The notes under the pieces are model-generated. The model was given only the letters and a program-made list of their open reading frames with translations, searched no databases and was not told where the DNA came from. The position numbers were made by a program, and so were the translations under genes. A DNA stretch of 64,000 nt from Frondihabitans sp. PhB188 (GTDB lineage: Bacteria; Actinomycetota; Actinomycetes; Actinomycetales; Microbacteriaceae), in assembly GCF_003752365.1 (NCBI RefSeq), contig NZ_RJUO01000001.1, positions 682,001-746,000 of the forward strand. The letters run 5' to 3'. Position 1 is the stretch's first letter; every line of letters begins with the position of its first letter. Positions 41,425-50,125 of the stretch are shown piece by piece.

Positions 41425-42069
41425 ATGCCCACGGCTTGTCGAACCCGAACCGTCCGTGCCCTCTCGCTCGCTCTCACCGCGGCGGCCGCGAGCGTGGTGC
41501 TCGCCGCCTGCACCTCGGGCGGCACCGGTGCGGGCCCGACGGCGTCGTCCGCCGCGGGGGTCGGCCAGGGCGGCGCGACGTCCCGGTCCTCCGACCCGGC
41601 CACGCCCTCGCCGAGCCCGACCGGCGGCGCAGGAGCCCTCACGGCGACGCCCCTGTCGGTGGCCTGCGACACGCTAGCGCCCGACGCCGCGGTCACCGCC
41701 GCCTACGCCGGCATGGCGCCCGTGACCGAGCCGGACGTTCCGGCGAAGACCGACGCTGCCGTCATCGGCGCCTACCAGGGCACGGTCTGCCAGTGGAAGA
41801 GCGACACCGCCGTCATGACGCTCGCCGTGGGCCGGTTCGACGACGACAGCCTCACGCGTCTCAAGAACAGCCTCATCCGCACCAGCAACGCGGTGCCCAC
41901 CTACGACGGCGAGGGCTACTTCGACCTCGTCGGCACCACGGGCACCGCCGAGGCGTTCACCGGGTCGTACTGGGTCGTCGCCGTGTCGGACGACCCCGTG
42001 TTCGGCGAGCCAGGGGGCGCCGAGCCCCTCGTCGATGCCGCCATCACAGCGCTCCAGGCCGGCGGCTGA
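41425..42069 (+). CDS. Secreted lipoprotein of unknown function
   Basis: A 214-residue protein with a lipoprotein signal (basic start, hydrophobic core, lipobox LAAC near residue 29) and a Gly/Ser/Thr-rich spacer to about residue 75. The mature part starts with CDTLAPDAAVTAAYAG and has a second Cys in GTVCQWKSD, a pattern like the DUF3558-type lipoproteins of Actinobacteria, though I am not certain of the family. It stands alone, divergent from argS with about 70 bp between and converging on the hydrolase gene. Confidence 0.75.
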   Translation: MPTACRTRTVRALSLALTAAAASVVLAACTSGGTGAGPTASSAAGVGQGGATSRSSDPATPSPSPTGGAGALTATPLSVACDTLAPDAAVTAAYAGMAPVTEPDVPAKTDAAVIGAYQGTVCQWKSDTAVMTLAVGRFDDDSLTRLKNSLIRTSNAVPTYDGEGYFDLVGTTGTAEAFTGSYWVVAVSDDPVFGEPGGAEPLVDAAITALQAGG

Positions 42070-42100
42070 GGCGAGGCTGCCTGCTGAGGCGACCGCCTCG

Positions 42101-42112
42101 AGTTCCTGCGCC
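42101..42112 (-). repeat. 12-mer GGCGCAGGAACT, copy 5 (intergenic)
   Basis: Exact copy on the minus strand, the only exact copy outside a gene. It lies between the convergent lipoprotein and hydrolase genes. Confidence 0.6.
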
Positions 42113-42135
42113 CCTCGCCACGGACTCCCGCGGAC

Positions 42136-42873
42136 TCAGGCGGCGAGGGCGACCTGCCCGGCCAGCCCGTCGAGCAGCGACAGCAGCTGCGCCGGCTCGG
42201 CCTTCCGGTCTTCGGGGTGCCACTGCACTCCGGTGATCGGGGCGAGGTCGTGCTCCACGGCCTCGATGACGCCGTCTTCGGCCCGCGCCACGACCCGCAG
42301 GCCGCTCGCGACCCGGCCGATCGCCTGGTGGTGGGCGCTCTGCACGGACGCGTGGCCGCCTAGGATCGCGGCCAGACGGCTGCCTTCGCTGACGTCGACG
42401 GCGTGCCGCTGCATCAGGGCGTCGATCGATGCACCGGCGTTGAGGTGCACCGTGTCGCCCTCGAGGTGCTGGATCAGCCCTCCGCCGAGCGCGACGTTGA
42501 TCAGCTGGTGGCCGCGGCAGACGCCGAGCAGCGGGGTTCCCCGGTCGAGCGCACGGTGGAGCACGGCGATCTGCGCCGCGTCGGCCTCCTCGTAGTGCCG
42601 GCCCTCTCGGGTGTAGCCGGACTCGCCGCCGTACCACTCCGGCGCCAGGTCTTCGCCGCCCATCAGGACGACGGCGTCGGCGGCGTCCGTCAGCTGAAGC
42701 AGCGCGGCCTCGCCCAGATCGGCGGCGCCGTAGCGGCTCGCCTCCCAGCCGGTGGCCTCGGCCATGCCCTGCACGCGGCCGTTCAACGTGTCGACGTAGG
42801 CGTGGTACTCAGCGGCGTGCGGGCGGAAACGGGTCACCTCGATCACGGCGAGGCTGCGGCGGGTGCGGGACAT
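42136..42873 (-). CDS. Gamma-glutamyl-gamma-aminobutyrate hydrolase family protein (PuuD-like)
   Basis: A 245-residue class I glutamine amidotransferase-like hydrolase. The nucleophile elbow LLGVCRGHQLINVALGG lies near residue 118, and the His-Glu pair of the triad in GVQWHPEDRK near 222. DAVVLMGGEDLAPEWYG near 68 is the oxyanion segment of the PuuD type. Known relatives split gamma-glutamyl bonds in polyamine or GABA metabolism; no puu-like neighbours are present, so the substrate is open. It precedes pdxH on the same strand by about 70 bp. Confidence 0.85.
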   Translation of the reverse strand: MSRTRRSLAVIEVTRFRPHAAEYHAYVDTLNGRVQGMAEATGWEASRYGAADLGEAALLQLTDAADAVVLMGGEDLAPEWYGGESGYTREGRHYEEADAAQIAVLHRALDRGTPLLGVCRGHQLINVALGGGLIQHLEGDTVHLNAGASIDALMQRHAVDVSEGSRLAAILGGHASVQSAHHQAIGRVASGLRVVARAEDGVIEAVEHDLAPITGVQWHPEDRKAEPAQLLSLLDGLAGQVALAA

Positions 42874-42944
42874 GCCCCCACTGTGCCTCGCCGCGCGCGC
42901 CCCTGTCGCGAAGGTGTCGCCCTGTTACGCCCGCCCGGACCTCG

Positions 42945-43601
42945 TTACGGCCAGAGGACCGATTTCGCCCAGGAACTCGGGTCGGTCCGGTCGTACCGCA
43001 GCCGCACCTGGTCGCGCCCGGTGGTGGCTTGCCAGAACTCGACCTGCATCGGGGCAACCCGGAAGGCGGTCCAGTCATCCGGCGCGAACTCGTCGTCGTC
43101 GGCGATCCGCGTCTTCGCCGCGTCGAGTGCGGCGTCGGCCGCGGCCGGGTCGTCGACGGGGCTGCTCTGCGGCATCGCGATCGCCACGGCCCGCGAGTCA
43201 GGGTGCCGCGCCGTGAAGTCGGCGGTCGAGACGTCGCGGGGCCCGGGGCTCGCCTCGCCGCAGATGCGGATCTGGCGCCCCTGCTCGCGCCAGAAGAGGG
43301 TCAGCGCGACCCGCGGGTTCTCGCGGAGCTGCCGGCCCTTGGGACTGAGCGAGGAGGTCGCGAACCAGAAGGCGTCGTCGACGTCTTTGAGGAGGAGCGT
43401 GCGGGCGGTCACCGCGCCGGCTCGGTCGGATGTCGACAGGGTCATGGCGTGGGGCTGGCCCACTCCGCCGTCGATCGCGGCGGTCAGCCACTCGACGAAG
43501 AGGGTCATCGGCTCGTCGGGAGCGGCGTCGGTGTCGAAGTCGGGAAGGTCGGGGTGGAAGACTTTGGCGCTGCGCAGCAGCTGTCGGATCTCGGAGGTCA
43601 C
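42945..43601 (-). CDS. pdxH: Pyridoxamine 5'-phosphate oxidase family protein
   Basis: A 218-residue FMN flavoprotein of the PNPOx fold, near PdxH, which makes pyridoxal 5'-phosphate. Seen are the substrate/FMN segments AMTLSTSDRAGAVTARTLLLKDVD and FWFATSSLSPKGRQLRENPRVALTLFW, and the C-terminal VEFWQATTGRDQVRLRY. The last residues are KSVLWP instead of the usual R-L-x-P ending, so either PdxH proper or a PdxH-like enzyme is possible. The GTG at 43601 follows GGTGG; a longer frame to 43727 runs into the tRNA region and is rejected. Confidence 0.8.
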   Translation of the reverse strand: MTSEIRQLLRSAKVFHPDLPDFDTDAAPDEPMTLFVEWLTAAIDGGVGQPHAMTLSTSDRAGAVTARTLLLKDVDDAFWFATSSLSPKGRQLRENPRVALTLFWREQGRQIRICGEASPGPRDVSTADFTARHPDSRAVAIAMPQSSPVDDPAAADAALDAAKTRIADDDEFAPDDWTAFRVAPMQVEFWQATTGRDQVRLRYDRTDPSSWAKSVLWP

Positions 43602-43743
43602 TCCACCACCTTGCACCGGTCCCCCGCATCGCGCCCGTCGCCGTGCGCCCCGCGCGAGGCGGAACGACTCGCGAGCACAGACACGCACCAAATGGGCCGC
43701 GGGAAGCCTGGCGAAGCCGACGAACACGCAGAGCCCTAGTCGG

Positions 43744-43815
43744 TGCCCCCAGTAGGATTCGAACCTACGCCCCTGCCTCCGGAGGGCAGTGCTCTATCCC
43801 CTGAGCTATGGGGGC
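43744..43815 (-). tRNA. tRNA-Arg (CCG anticodon)
   Basis: A full cloverleaf: 7-bp acceptor stem GCCCCCA/TGGGGGC, D arm GCTC...GAGC, anticodon stem CTGCC/GGCAG with loop CTCCGGA (anticodon CCG, codon CGG), T arm GTAGG-TTCGAAT-CCTAC, discriminator A. The three bases after are CCG, so the CCA end must be added after transcription. Confidence 0.95.
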
Positions 43816-43890
43816 CAGGAGCGGTATCCACGTTAGCAGTCCAGCGGGGCCGCCATGGACACCTCGCTCGCCTCGTGTCACACTCTCGGC

Positions 43891-44211
43891 ATGGAGACCA
43901 TCGACGGCGTGAAGCCCATGCGCCCGGTGCGCGTCGAGGACGTCCCCGTCGAGAAGGGCCGAACGCTTCGGGAGTTCGTCCAGCAGGCCGTGCCCGGTGC
44001 CACGTTCGTCGTCGTGTACCAGTCGCTCGCCGATTCGCTCGGCTTCCTGTGGTCGACGGCCATCGCGCTGGCATCCGCGATCGTCGTCGCCGTCCTCTTC
44101 CGCTTCGCCCGCCGCCGGTTCGACCGCTGGCGCGCGGCCCGCACCGCAGCCGACGTCACCGTCCAGGCGAGCGCTGCGAACCCGGCCTACACCGACCGCC
44201 CCGCCGACTAG
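43891..44211 (+). CDS. Small membrane protein of unknown function
   Basis: A protein of 106 residues from the ATG at 43891 (118 if the ATG at 43855 is used). One membrane helix is clear (about 50-70, FLWSTAIALASAIVVAVLF), followed by a basic stretch (RFARRRFDRWRAAR) that should face the cytoplasm. The N-terminal 45 residues are polar. The inner ATG is preferred since CACACT six bases before it resembles the leaderless -10 pattern of nearby genes. It converges with DUF1990, 9 bp apart. No family recognised. Confidence 0.6.
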   Translation: METIDGVKPMRPVRVEDVPVEKGRTLREFVQQAVPGATFVVVYQSLADSLGFLWSTAIALASAIVVAVLFRFARRRFDRWRAARTAADVTVQASAANPAYTDRPAD

Positions 44212-44220
44212 TCCCTCCCG

Positions 44221-44781
44221 CTAGGGCGTCGACAGAGCGCGCAGGTACCGCCGCCGAGCCACCACCTGCGCCACCCGCAGCACGGGGAACAGCGCCCGCC
44301 ACGGCTGCGTCCCCGAGGGCCGCGTCAGCGACCGGATCGTCAGCCGCACGACGGCGCCGGACCGGTGCACGACGAACGCCTCCTCACCGTCGACCGGGTG
44401 CCCGGCAAGCGTCCGGTAGCTGAAGCCGACCCGGTCGCCGGTCTGCACGACATCGACCACCTCCACCGGCTCGATCACGGTCACTCCCAGCACGCGCGCC
44501 GTCACCGTCATCCGCCGACCCGGCACCACGACGGAGTCGTCGTCGACCCGAAAGCCGCTCCGGGTCTTCACCACCCAGCGCAGCACCTCGTCGGCCGCTT
44601 GCTCGAATGCGCCATCGCCCGATCCGATCACGGCCGAGATCTCCGAGCGCAGGAACTCCGCACCCGTCGCCGGCCACACCCCCGCCGCGGGAGCCGTCCC
44701 GCCACGGCGAAACCCTCCCGTCCGGCCCGAGCCGTCGTCCGAGGACGAGGGTTCTGGCCGAAAGGGAGGGTTCAACACCAC
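44221..44781 (-). CDS. DUF1990 family protein
   Basis: About 186 residues, matching the DUF1990 family of small proteins of unknown function common in Actinobacteria: the conserved parts are AADEVLRWVVKTRSGFRV, VIEPVEVVDVVQTGDRVGFSYRTLAGHPVDGEEAFVV and LRVAQVVARRRYLRAL at the end. The start is uncertain: GTG at 44781 is used here, 20 bp after the pgi stop, but no ribosome site is seen and a longer frame exists. It may be cotranscribed with pgi. Confidence 0.75.
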   Translation of the reverse strand: MVLNPPFRPEPSSSDDGSGRTGGFRRGGTAPAAGVWPATGAEFLRSEISAVIGSGDGAFEQAADEVLRWVVKTRSGFRVDDDSVVVPGRRMTVTARVLGVTVIEPVEVVDVVQTGDRVGFSYRTLAGHPVDGEEAFVVHRSGAVVRLTIRSLTRPSGTQPWRALFPVLRVAQVVARRRYLRALSTP

Positions 44782-44801
44782 GGTGCTATTCGACGACGCT
44801 G

Positions 44802-46529
44802 CTAGTCGCGCAGCTCGAGGTACTTCTGGATGAGCGACTTGGTCGACGCGTCCTGCGCGTCGAGCGCCTCGGCGTCGCCGCCGACGGCGGGCGTCACCTG
44901 GAGGGCGAGCTGCTTGCCGAGCTCCACGCCCCACTGGTCGAACGAGTCGATGCCCCAGATGGTGCCCTCGACGAACACGATGTGCTCGTACAGGGCGATC
45001 AGCTGGCCGACGACGCTCGGCGTGAGGGCCGGGGCGAGGATCGACGTGGTCGGGCGGTTGCCGCTGAAGACGCGGGCCGGGACGACCGACTCCTTCGTGC
45101 CCTCGGCGCGGACCTCGTCGGCGGTCTTGCCGAACGCGAGCGCCTTCGTCTGGGCGAAGTAGTTCGCCATGAAGAGGGTGTGCACGTCGGTGCCGGGGGC
45201 CACGCCGGCTCCGTCTCCGGTGGCGTCCTTCAGCGGGTGGCCCGGGTTGGCGACGGCGATGAAGTCGGCGGGGATGATGCGCGTGCCCTGGTGGATCAGC
45301 TGGTAGAACGCGTGCTGGCCGTTGGTGCCGGGCTCGCCCCAGAAGACCTCGCCGGTGTCGACGGTGACGGGCGTGCCGTCCCAGCGGACGCTCTTGCCGT
45401 TCGACTCCATGGTGAGCTGCTGGAGGTAGGCGGCGAAGCGGTGGAGGTACTGCGCGTAGGGCAGCACGGCGTGGCTCTGCGCGCCGAGGAAGTTCGAGTA
45501 CCAGACGTTCAGCAGGCCCATCAGCACGGGCACGTTCTGCTCGAGCGGGGTGGTGCGCATGTGCTCGTCGACGGCGTGGAAGCCGGCGAGGAACTCGCGC
45601 CAGTTGTCGGGGCCGATCGCGATGACGACCGAGGTGCCGATCGCGGAGTCGACGGAGTAGCGGCCGCCCACCCAGTCCCAGAAGCCGAAGGCGTTCTCGG
45701 GGTCGATGCCGAAGGCGGCGACCTTGTCGAGGGCGGTCGACACGGCGACGAAGTGCTTGGCCACGGCGCCGGTGCGGGCCTCGTCAGAGGCGTCGATGGC
45801 TCCGGCGGCGGTCAGCGAGTCCCAGAGCCACTCGCGGGCGAGGCGGGCGTTGGTCAGGGTCTCGAGCGTGCCGAAGGTCTTCGAGGCGACGATGAAGAGG
45901 GTCGTCTCGGGGTCGAGACCGGCGGTCTTCTCGTAGACGTCGTTAGGGTCGATGTTCGAGACGAAGCGCGCCTCGATGCCCTCCTGCACGTAGGGCTTGA
46001 GAGCCTCGTAGACCATTACGGGGCCGAGGTCCGAGCCGCCGATGCCGATGTTGACCACGGTCTCGATGCGCTTGCCGGTGACGCCGGTCCACTCGCCCGA
46101 GCGGACCTTCTCCGCGAACGCGTAGACCTTGTCGAGGGTGGCGTGGACGTCGGCGTCGACGTCCTGGCCGTCGACCGTGAAGCCGGCCGGGGGCACGAGG
46201 CCCTCGCCGTTCTTCGGGCGGCGGAGCGCGGTATGGAGCACGGCGCGGTCTTCGGTGACGTTGATGTGCTCACCCGAGATCATGGCCTGGTAGCGGCCGG
46301 CGACGTCGGCGCTCTTCGCGACCTCGAGGAGGGCGGCGAGGATGTCGTCGGTCAGCAGGTTCTTCGACAGGTCGACGGTGAGGTCGGCGGCCTGGAACGT
46401 GTACTTGTCGGCACGGCCGGGTTCGGCGTCGAACCAACCGCGAAGGTCGGGCGTGAAGCCGTCGGCGATGCCGGCGAGGGTCTGCCAGCCAGTCGTCGAA
46501 GTGGGGTCTACGGGAGCGGAATCGGTCAA
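44802..46529 (-). CDS. pgi: Glucose-6-phosphate isomerase
   Basis: A 575-residue glycolytic isomerase. Signatures are [23 protein letters not shown] near residue 170, [23 protein letters not shown] near 220 and the second PGI pattern [22 protein letters not shown] near 405. The catalytic Glu and His are in these blocks. I chose the TTG at 46529 because GGAGGA precedes it by four bases; the longer frame to 46601 has no such site. Slightly longer than E. coli Pgi. Confidence 0.93.
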   Translation of the reverse strand: MTDSAPVDPTSTTGWQTLAGIADGFTPDLRGWFDAEPGRADKYTFQAADLTVDLSKNLLTDDILAALLEVAKSADVAGRYQAMISGEHINVTEDRAVLHTALRRPKNGEGLVPPAGFTVDGQDVDADVHATLDKVYAFAEKVRSGEWTGVTGKRIETVVNIGIGGSDLGPVMVYEALKPYVQEGIEARFVSNIDPNDVYEKTAGLDPETTLFIVASKTFGTLETLTNARLAREWLWDSLTAAGAIDASDEARTGAVAKHFVAVSTALDKVAAFGIDPENAFGFWDWVGGRYSVDSAIGTSVVIAIGPDNWREFLAGFHAVDEHMRTTPLEQNVPVLMGLLNVWYSNFLGAQSHAVLPYAQYLHRFAAYLQQLTMESNGKSVRWDGTPVTVDTGEVFWGEPGTNGQHAFYQLIHQGTRIIPADFIAVANPGHPLKDATGDGAGVAPGTDVHTLFMANYFAQTKALAFGKTADEVRAEGTKESVVPARVFSGNRPTTSILAPALTPSVVGQLIALYEHIVFVEGTIWGIDSFDQWGVELGKQLALQVTPAVGGDAEALDAQDASTKSLIQKYLELRD

Positions 46530-46749
46530 GGGGTCCTCCAGAACGCCTGAACAGTGCGAGGCCCGCGACTCACGCAGCGTTGCCTGGCGGACCGCGTCCA
46601 ACTCTATTGCCGTCGGCCCGTTCGCGTGTCACCCGTCGCCCGCTGTTCATCCTCTTGCGCCTACCGCGAGAGCTCCCCGCAGTCCTGCCATGGCCCGACA
46701 GCGGATACCATCGGCTGACGCGCACGAGGCGCGACGCAGGGGGGACAGC

Positions 46750-47151
46750 GTGACGGACGTCGACAGCGGCGAGAGGCAGTCGAGCTTCCCGTTCTCGAGC
46801 CTCATCGCTCTCCTGCTCGGAGTCTGGAGCGCCGTGCTGATCGCGGCCGGGAGCATCGGCCTCGCGAACGACGGCGAGGTTCTCGCTCACGCAGGCCTGA
46901 TCGGCTCGGGGCTCTGCGTGGCGCTCTTCGACTTCCTCTTCGTGCACCTGGACGACGAGAACGCGACCATGCCGGGCGACGGCGTCGTCATGACGGCCCT
47001 GGCGACGGGCATGTTCGTCGGCGTCGACTACTTCGTCCTGCGCGTGTGGCACGAGCGCAGCATCGGCGACGCGCTCTCCTCCGTCGCCTTCTTCGTCGTG
47101 CTCGGCGCCCTGCGCGCCCTGCTCATCCGCCTCCGCCGCAGAGCCGACTGA
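46750..47151 (+). CDS. Small multi-helix membrane protein, unknown function
   Basis: A 133-residue protein with four hydrophobic segments (about 15-38, 45-65, 76-96 and 105-125) and short polar ends. The GTG at 46750 is taken as the start because AGGGGGGAC stands just upstream; longer frames to 46342 are shadows of pgi. The 220-bp gap to pgi holds the divergent promoters, but I could not place them. No family recognised. Confidence 0.65.
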   Translation: MTDVDSGERQSSFPFSSLIALLLGVWSAVLIAAGSIGLANDGEVLAHAGLIGSGLCVALFDFLFVHLDDENATMPGDGVVMTALATGMFVGVDYFVLRVWHERSIGDALSSVAFFVVLGALRALLIRLRRRAD

Positions 47152-47326
47152 CCCCGGCCGACCACGAGAGACCCTTGACGGGCGACGATCGACGGTGCTT
47201 TCATTCACCCGTCTTCGATAGCGCGCCACCCCTCAGTTCCTCCCTCTCACCGATCGCGACACCGACATGGTCCTGATGACACCGACGTCGGAGCAGGAGC
47301 CCGAACCCGAGGGCCAGCCGACTCGG

Positions 47327-47338
47327 GGCGCAGGAACT
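47327..47338 (+). repeat. 12-mer GGCGCAGGAACT, copy 6
   Basis: Exact copy in the patatin-like gene, read GGC-GCA-GGA-ACT (GAGT). Confidence 0.6.
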
Positions 47339-48918
47339 CCCCCTCCCGTCGACGAGCTCCGCCTCGCCCTGGTCTGCGACGGCGGCGTCTCCCTCGCCAT
47401 CTACGAGCACGGCATCGCCCGCGAGCTCGACAACGTCGTCATCGCGTCGCGGGGCTTCGATCTCGTCCAGACGAGCGACGACCCCGGTGGCCCGCACGCC
47501 GAGCTGGTCGCGAGCCTGACCCCGGTGCAGGCCGCCTACCTCGACGCCCTGCGGCATCCCCGCGACGCCGGCGCCCTGCGCACCGTCGTGGTCGACGTCG
47601 TCGCCGGGTCGTCGGCGGGCGGGATCAACGGGGTGTTCCTCGCCAAGGCGCTCAGCGGCAATCACGCCACCGACGCGCTCACGTCGCTGTGGCTCGACAA
47701 GGCGAGCATCCTGAGGCTGCTGCTGCCCTCGGGCCCCGCGCGGCGGCGGGGACGCGCCGATGCGGCACGCGCGCCGAAGCCGGCGTGGTCGCCGTTCAAC
47801 GGCGATGCCATGGGGCGCTGGGTGCTGGAGGCCCTGGAGGCGATGGACGCGACGACAGGGCTGGCGACGCCCGGCTCCGCGGATCCTGCGTCCCTTCTGC
47901 GCACCGGGCAGGAGCTCGACCTGTTCGTCACCGCGACGGACCTCCACGGCTACTTCAGACGGGTGCCGTCGCACGACGGCGGCAAGGGAGACGTCGACCG
48001 GCAGAACCGCACGGTGTTCCACTTCGCGCCGACGTCGCGCGACTCCGGCTTCGGACCCCGCGCGAACGGCGGGCTCGCGTTCGCCGCCCGTGCGACGTCG
48101 TGCTTCCCGGGCGCCTTCGCCCCGGTGAGCGTCGCCCATTTCGAGGAGGCGGTGCGGCGGGTTCCGGCGGCGGTGCCGCTCGTGAGGGCCGACTTCGAGA
48201 GGGAGCACCTCGCCCAGTACGGGCTCATCGGCGCCGACGGCGGCACGCGCCTGTTCGTCGACGGCGGCGTGCTCGACAACCGGCCGTTCGACGTCATGAT
48301 CGGCGCCATCGCGTCGAAGAGCGCGCAGACCCGGGTCGACCGCCGGATCGTGCACATCGACCCGGATCCGGCGACCTGGGAGGAGCCGTCGGCACCATTG
48401 CCGACATACGGTTCGTCTCGGCGCTGCAGTCGGCGCTCGGCCTGATGAAGTCGCGGTCGACCCTCGGCGACCTCGCCGACGTCCAAACCATGAACGCCGA
48501 GATCGATCGGGTGGGCGCCCTGACCGCGCAGCTCCACGACACGGCCGATGCGTCCCTGGCGGCGTTCGCCGCTCCGAGCGGCCCCGACTACTGGCGCGCC
48601 GCGACCGCGTGGGCGCCGCACGTGTACGACAGCGCCTCGGCCGACGGCTGGAACCGCGACACCTACCAGCGCCTCAAGGTCGACGCCATCGGCGCGATGA
48701 TGAGCTCGGATCTCGCGACGGCACTCGGCTACCCGGCCGGCACGCAGCACCTGGTCTGCGTCGAGCACCTGCTCAGCACGTGGTCGTCTGGCGCGTTCTC
48801 ATCCGAGGGCGACGACCCGACGCCGTTCCTGCGCCGGGCCGACCTGCCGTTCCAGGAGCGCCGCCTGCGGTTCCTGATCTCCCGGGTCAACGATCTGTAC
48901 GCGACCGCGACCAGCAGC

Positions 48919-48984
48919 GACGACCGCCGGCTGCTCGACGACCGCAGGCACCTCGACGACCGCGGGCACCTCGACGACCTGAAG
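48919..48984. repeat. 18-bp tandem repeat in the patatin-like gene
   Basis: Three and two-thirds copies of GACGACCGCNGGCACCTC at 48919, 48937, 48955 and 48973, encoding repeated DDR-x-H/L-L residues in the second frame. Confidence 0.75.
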
Positions 48985-49559
48985 GGCGCGCTCTGGGCGG
49001 CGCAGGTCGACCTGGTCCGCGCTCGCGCCGACGTGGCGGAGCGACTCGTCGCGTCGTCGGCGGCGTTCCTCGCGACACCGTCGCTCACGCCCGACGACGT
49101 CGCGATGCCGCGGGCGTTCGCCAGCGCGCACGACGCCGACCTGACGACCCTGATCGCCGACTACTCCGACGCGCTCTGGGAGCACTGGGACGGCCTCGCG
49201 CACCTTACAGAGTTCTTCGAGCACCGCGAGCCGAACGCGCTGTTCGAGGGCATCATCCGCGACTTCCTCTGGTTTCCGGTGTGGGACGCCGCCGTCTTCC
49301 CGACCATCGCCCTCGCCAAGCTGCCGCAGCTGACGCCGATCGGGCTCAGCCGATTCAGCCCGGTCGACGCCGCCCTGCTGGCGCCGATGCCGGGACGCGC
49401 GAAGCTGCAGGGCACGGCGGTGCGGAACTTCGGCGGCTTCCTGTCGCGGGCGCGACGCGAGAACGACTACGTGTGGGGGCGGTTCGACGGAGTGGAGCTG
49501 ATCCTGCGCCTTCTGGGCTCGTCGACCCTCGACGACGTCGCGCCCGCCTTCAGGGCTCT

Positions 49560-49571
49560 GGCGCAGGAACT
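49560..49571 (+). repeat. 12-mer GGCGCAGGAACT, copy 7
   Basis: Exact copy in the second part of the patatin-like gene, read GCG-CAG-GAA-CTC (AQEL). Confidence 0.6.
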
Positions 49572-49695
49572 CGCCGCGACGCCGACGAACCCCGACTCCT
49601 CGCGGCCGCTGCTCCGGACCAGGGCCGCCCGCCGCCTGCTCGCCCACGTGCGGAGTCAGCTCCCGGTCGACGTCGGTCCCCCGCACCCACGCAAA

Positions 49696-49723
49696 ACGGC
49701 CTGACACTCGCGTGCCAGGCCGT
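49696..49723. terminator. Hairpin between convergent genes
   Basis: ACGGCCTG and CAGGCCGT form an 8-bp stem around a 12-base loop. It overlaps the patatin stop. On the minus strand it is followed by TTTT, so it best serves the small gene at 49747-49962, and perhaps both directions. Confidence 0.65.
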
Positions 49724-49746
49724 GGGCGAAGCCCGGTGGTGATCTT

Positions 49747-49962
49747 TCAGCTGTAGGTCAGAGCGATCACGGCGACGTCGAGCGAGCCGTAGGCACCCTC
49801 GGCGCGTGTCGCACTGCGAACGCGGCCTCGGAGGACCTCGAATCGGCCCTCGTTCTCGCGGATGAATCCGATCACGCCCGCCGTGGGCGTCGAGACCCGG
49901 CTGTAGCCGTCTCCCAGGGGCACGATCTCCGCTCGGGACGTGCGCTCCAATACTGCTCCCAT
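49747..49962 (-). CDS. Small protein of unknown function
   Basis: A 71-residue soluble protein that I do not recognise. It has alternating hydrophobic residues suggesting a beta fold (AEIVPLGDGYSRVSTP, GVIGFIRENEGRFEVLRG, SLDVAVIALTYS), no Cys and no membrane helix. The ATG at 49962 is chosen because GGAGAAGAC precedes it; an earlier ATG at 49980 is also in frame. It ends before a terminator hairpin, and its upstream region carries an 18-bp palindrome (50024-50041). The terminator of the EamA gene lies 100 bp upstream, so it should have its own promoter. Confidence 0.65.
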   Translation of the reverse strand: MGAVLERTSRAEIVPLGDGYSRVSTPTAGVIGFIRENEGRFEVLRGRVRSATRAEGAYGSLDVAVIALTYS

Positions 49963-50023
49963 TGTCTTCTCCGTCAACATCGTTGTCGCCCCGGGACAAT
50001 CCGAGGTGGTCTATGTCGAAGAG

Positions 50024-50041
50024 TACCCCGACACCGGGGTA
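50024..50041. promoter_or_regulatory. Inverted repeat, possible operator
   Basis: TACCCCG-ACAC-CGGGGTA, perfect 7-bp arms. It lies about 60 bp upstream of the small gene at 49962 (minus). TACTCT overlapping its edge on the minus strand could be a -10. GC arms flanked by TA/TA resemble operators of CsoR-like repressors, but nothing around is metal-related. Confidence 0.4.
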
Positions 50042-50062
50042 CAAAGCACTGGGTCCGCGCGC

Positions 50063-50095
50063 AAAAACCCCCGTCGTGCCCCGTATTTCCGGGGG
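50063..50095 (-). terminator. Intrinsic terminator of the EamA gene
   Basis: On the minus strand CCCCCG and CGGGGG can pair and are followed directly by TTTTT; an inner CCCCG/CGGGG hairpin is also possible. It lies 30 bp after the stop of the transporter gene. Confidence 0.75.
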
Positions 50096-50125
50096 ACGCT
50101 CAGGTGAGCGCTCACGACAACGTGG

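Larger units (their letters stand above)
47267..49704 (+). pseudogene. Patatin-like phospholipase gene split by a frameshift
   Basis: Two consecutive open frames together make one patatin-like protein of roughly 810 residues. The first (47267-48445) has the oxyanion loop LVCDGGVSLAIYEHG near residue 38, the nucleophile motif AGSSAGG with Ser116, and the catalytic Asp in FVDGGVLDNRPFD near 332; it then continues IDPDPATWEEPS and goes out of frame. The second, shifted by -1, picks up at about 48390 (TIADIRFVSALQSALGL) and runs to 49704 with no start of its own, resembling the long C-terminal part of actinobacterial DUF3376 patatins. A one-base deletion near 48375-48410 explains it. It may be a real mutation or a sequencing error; no slippery heptamer was seen. 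Confidence 0.75.
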
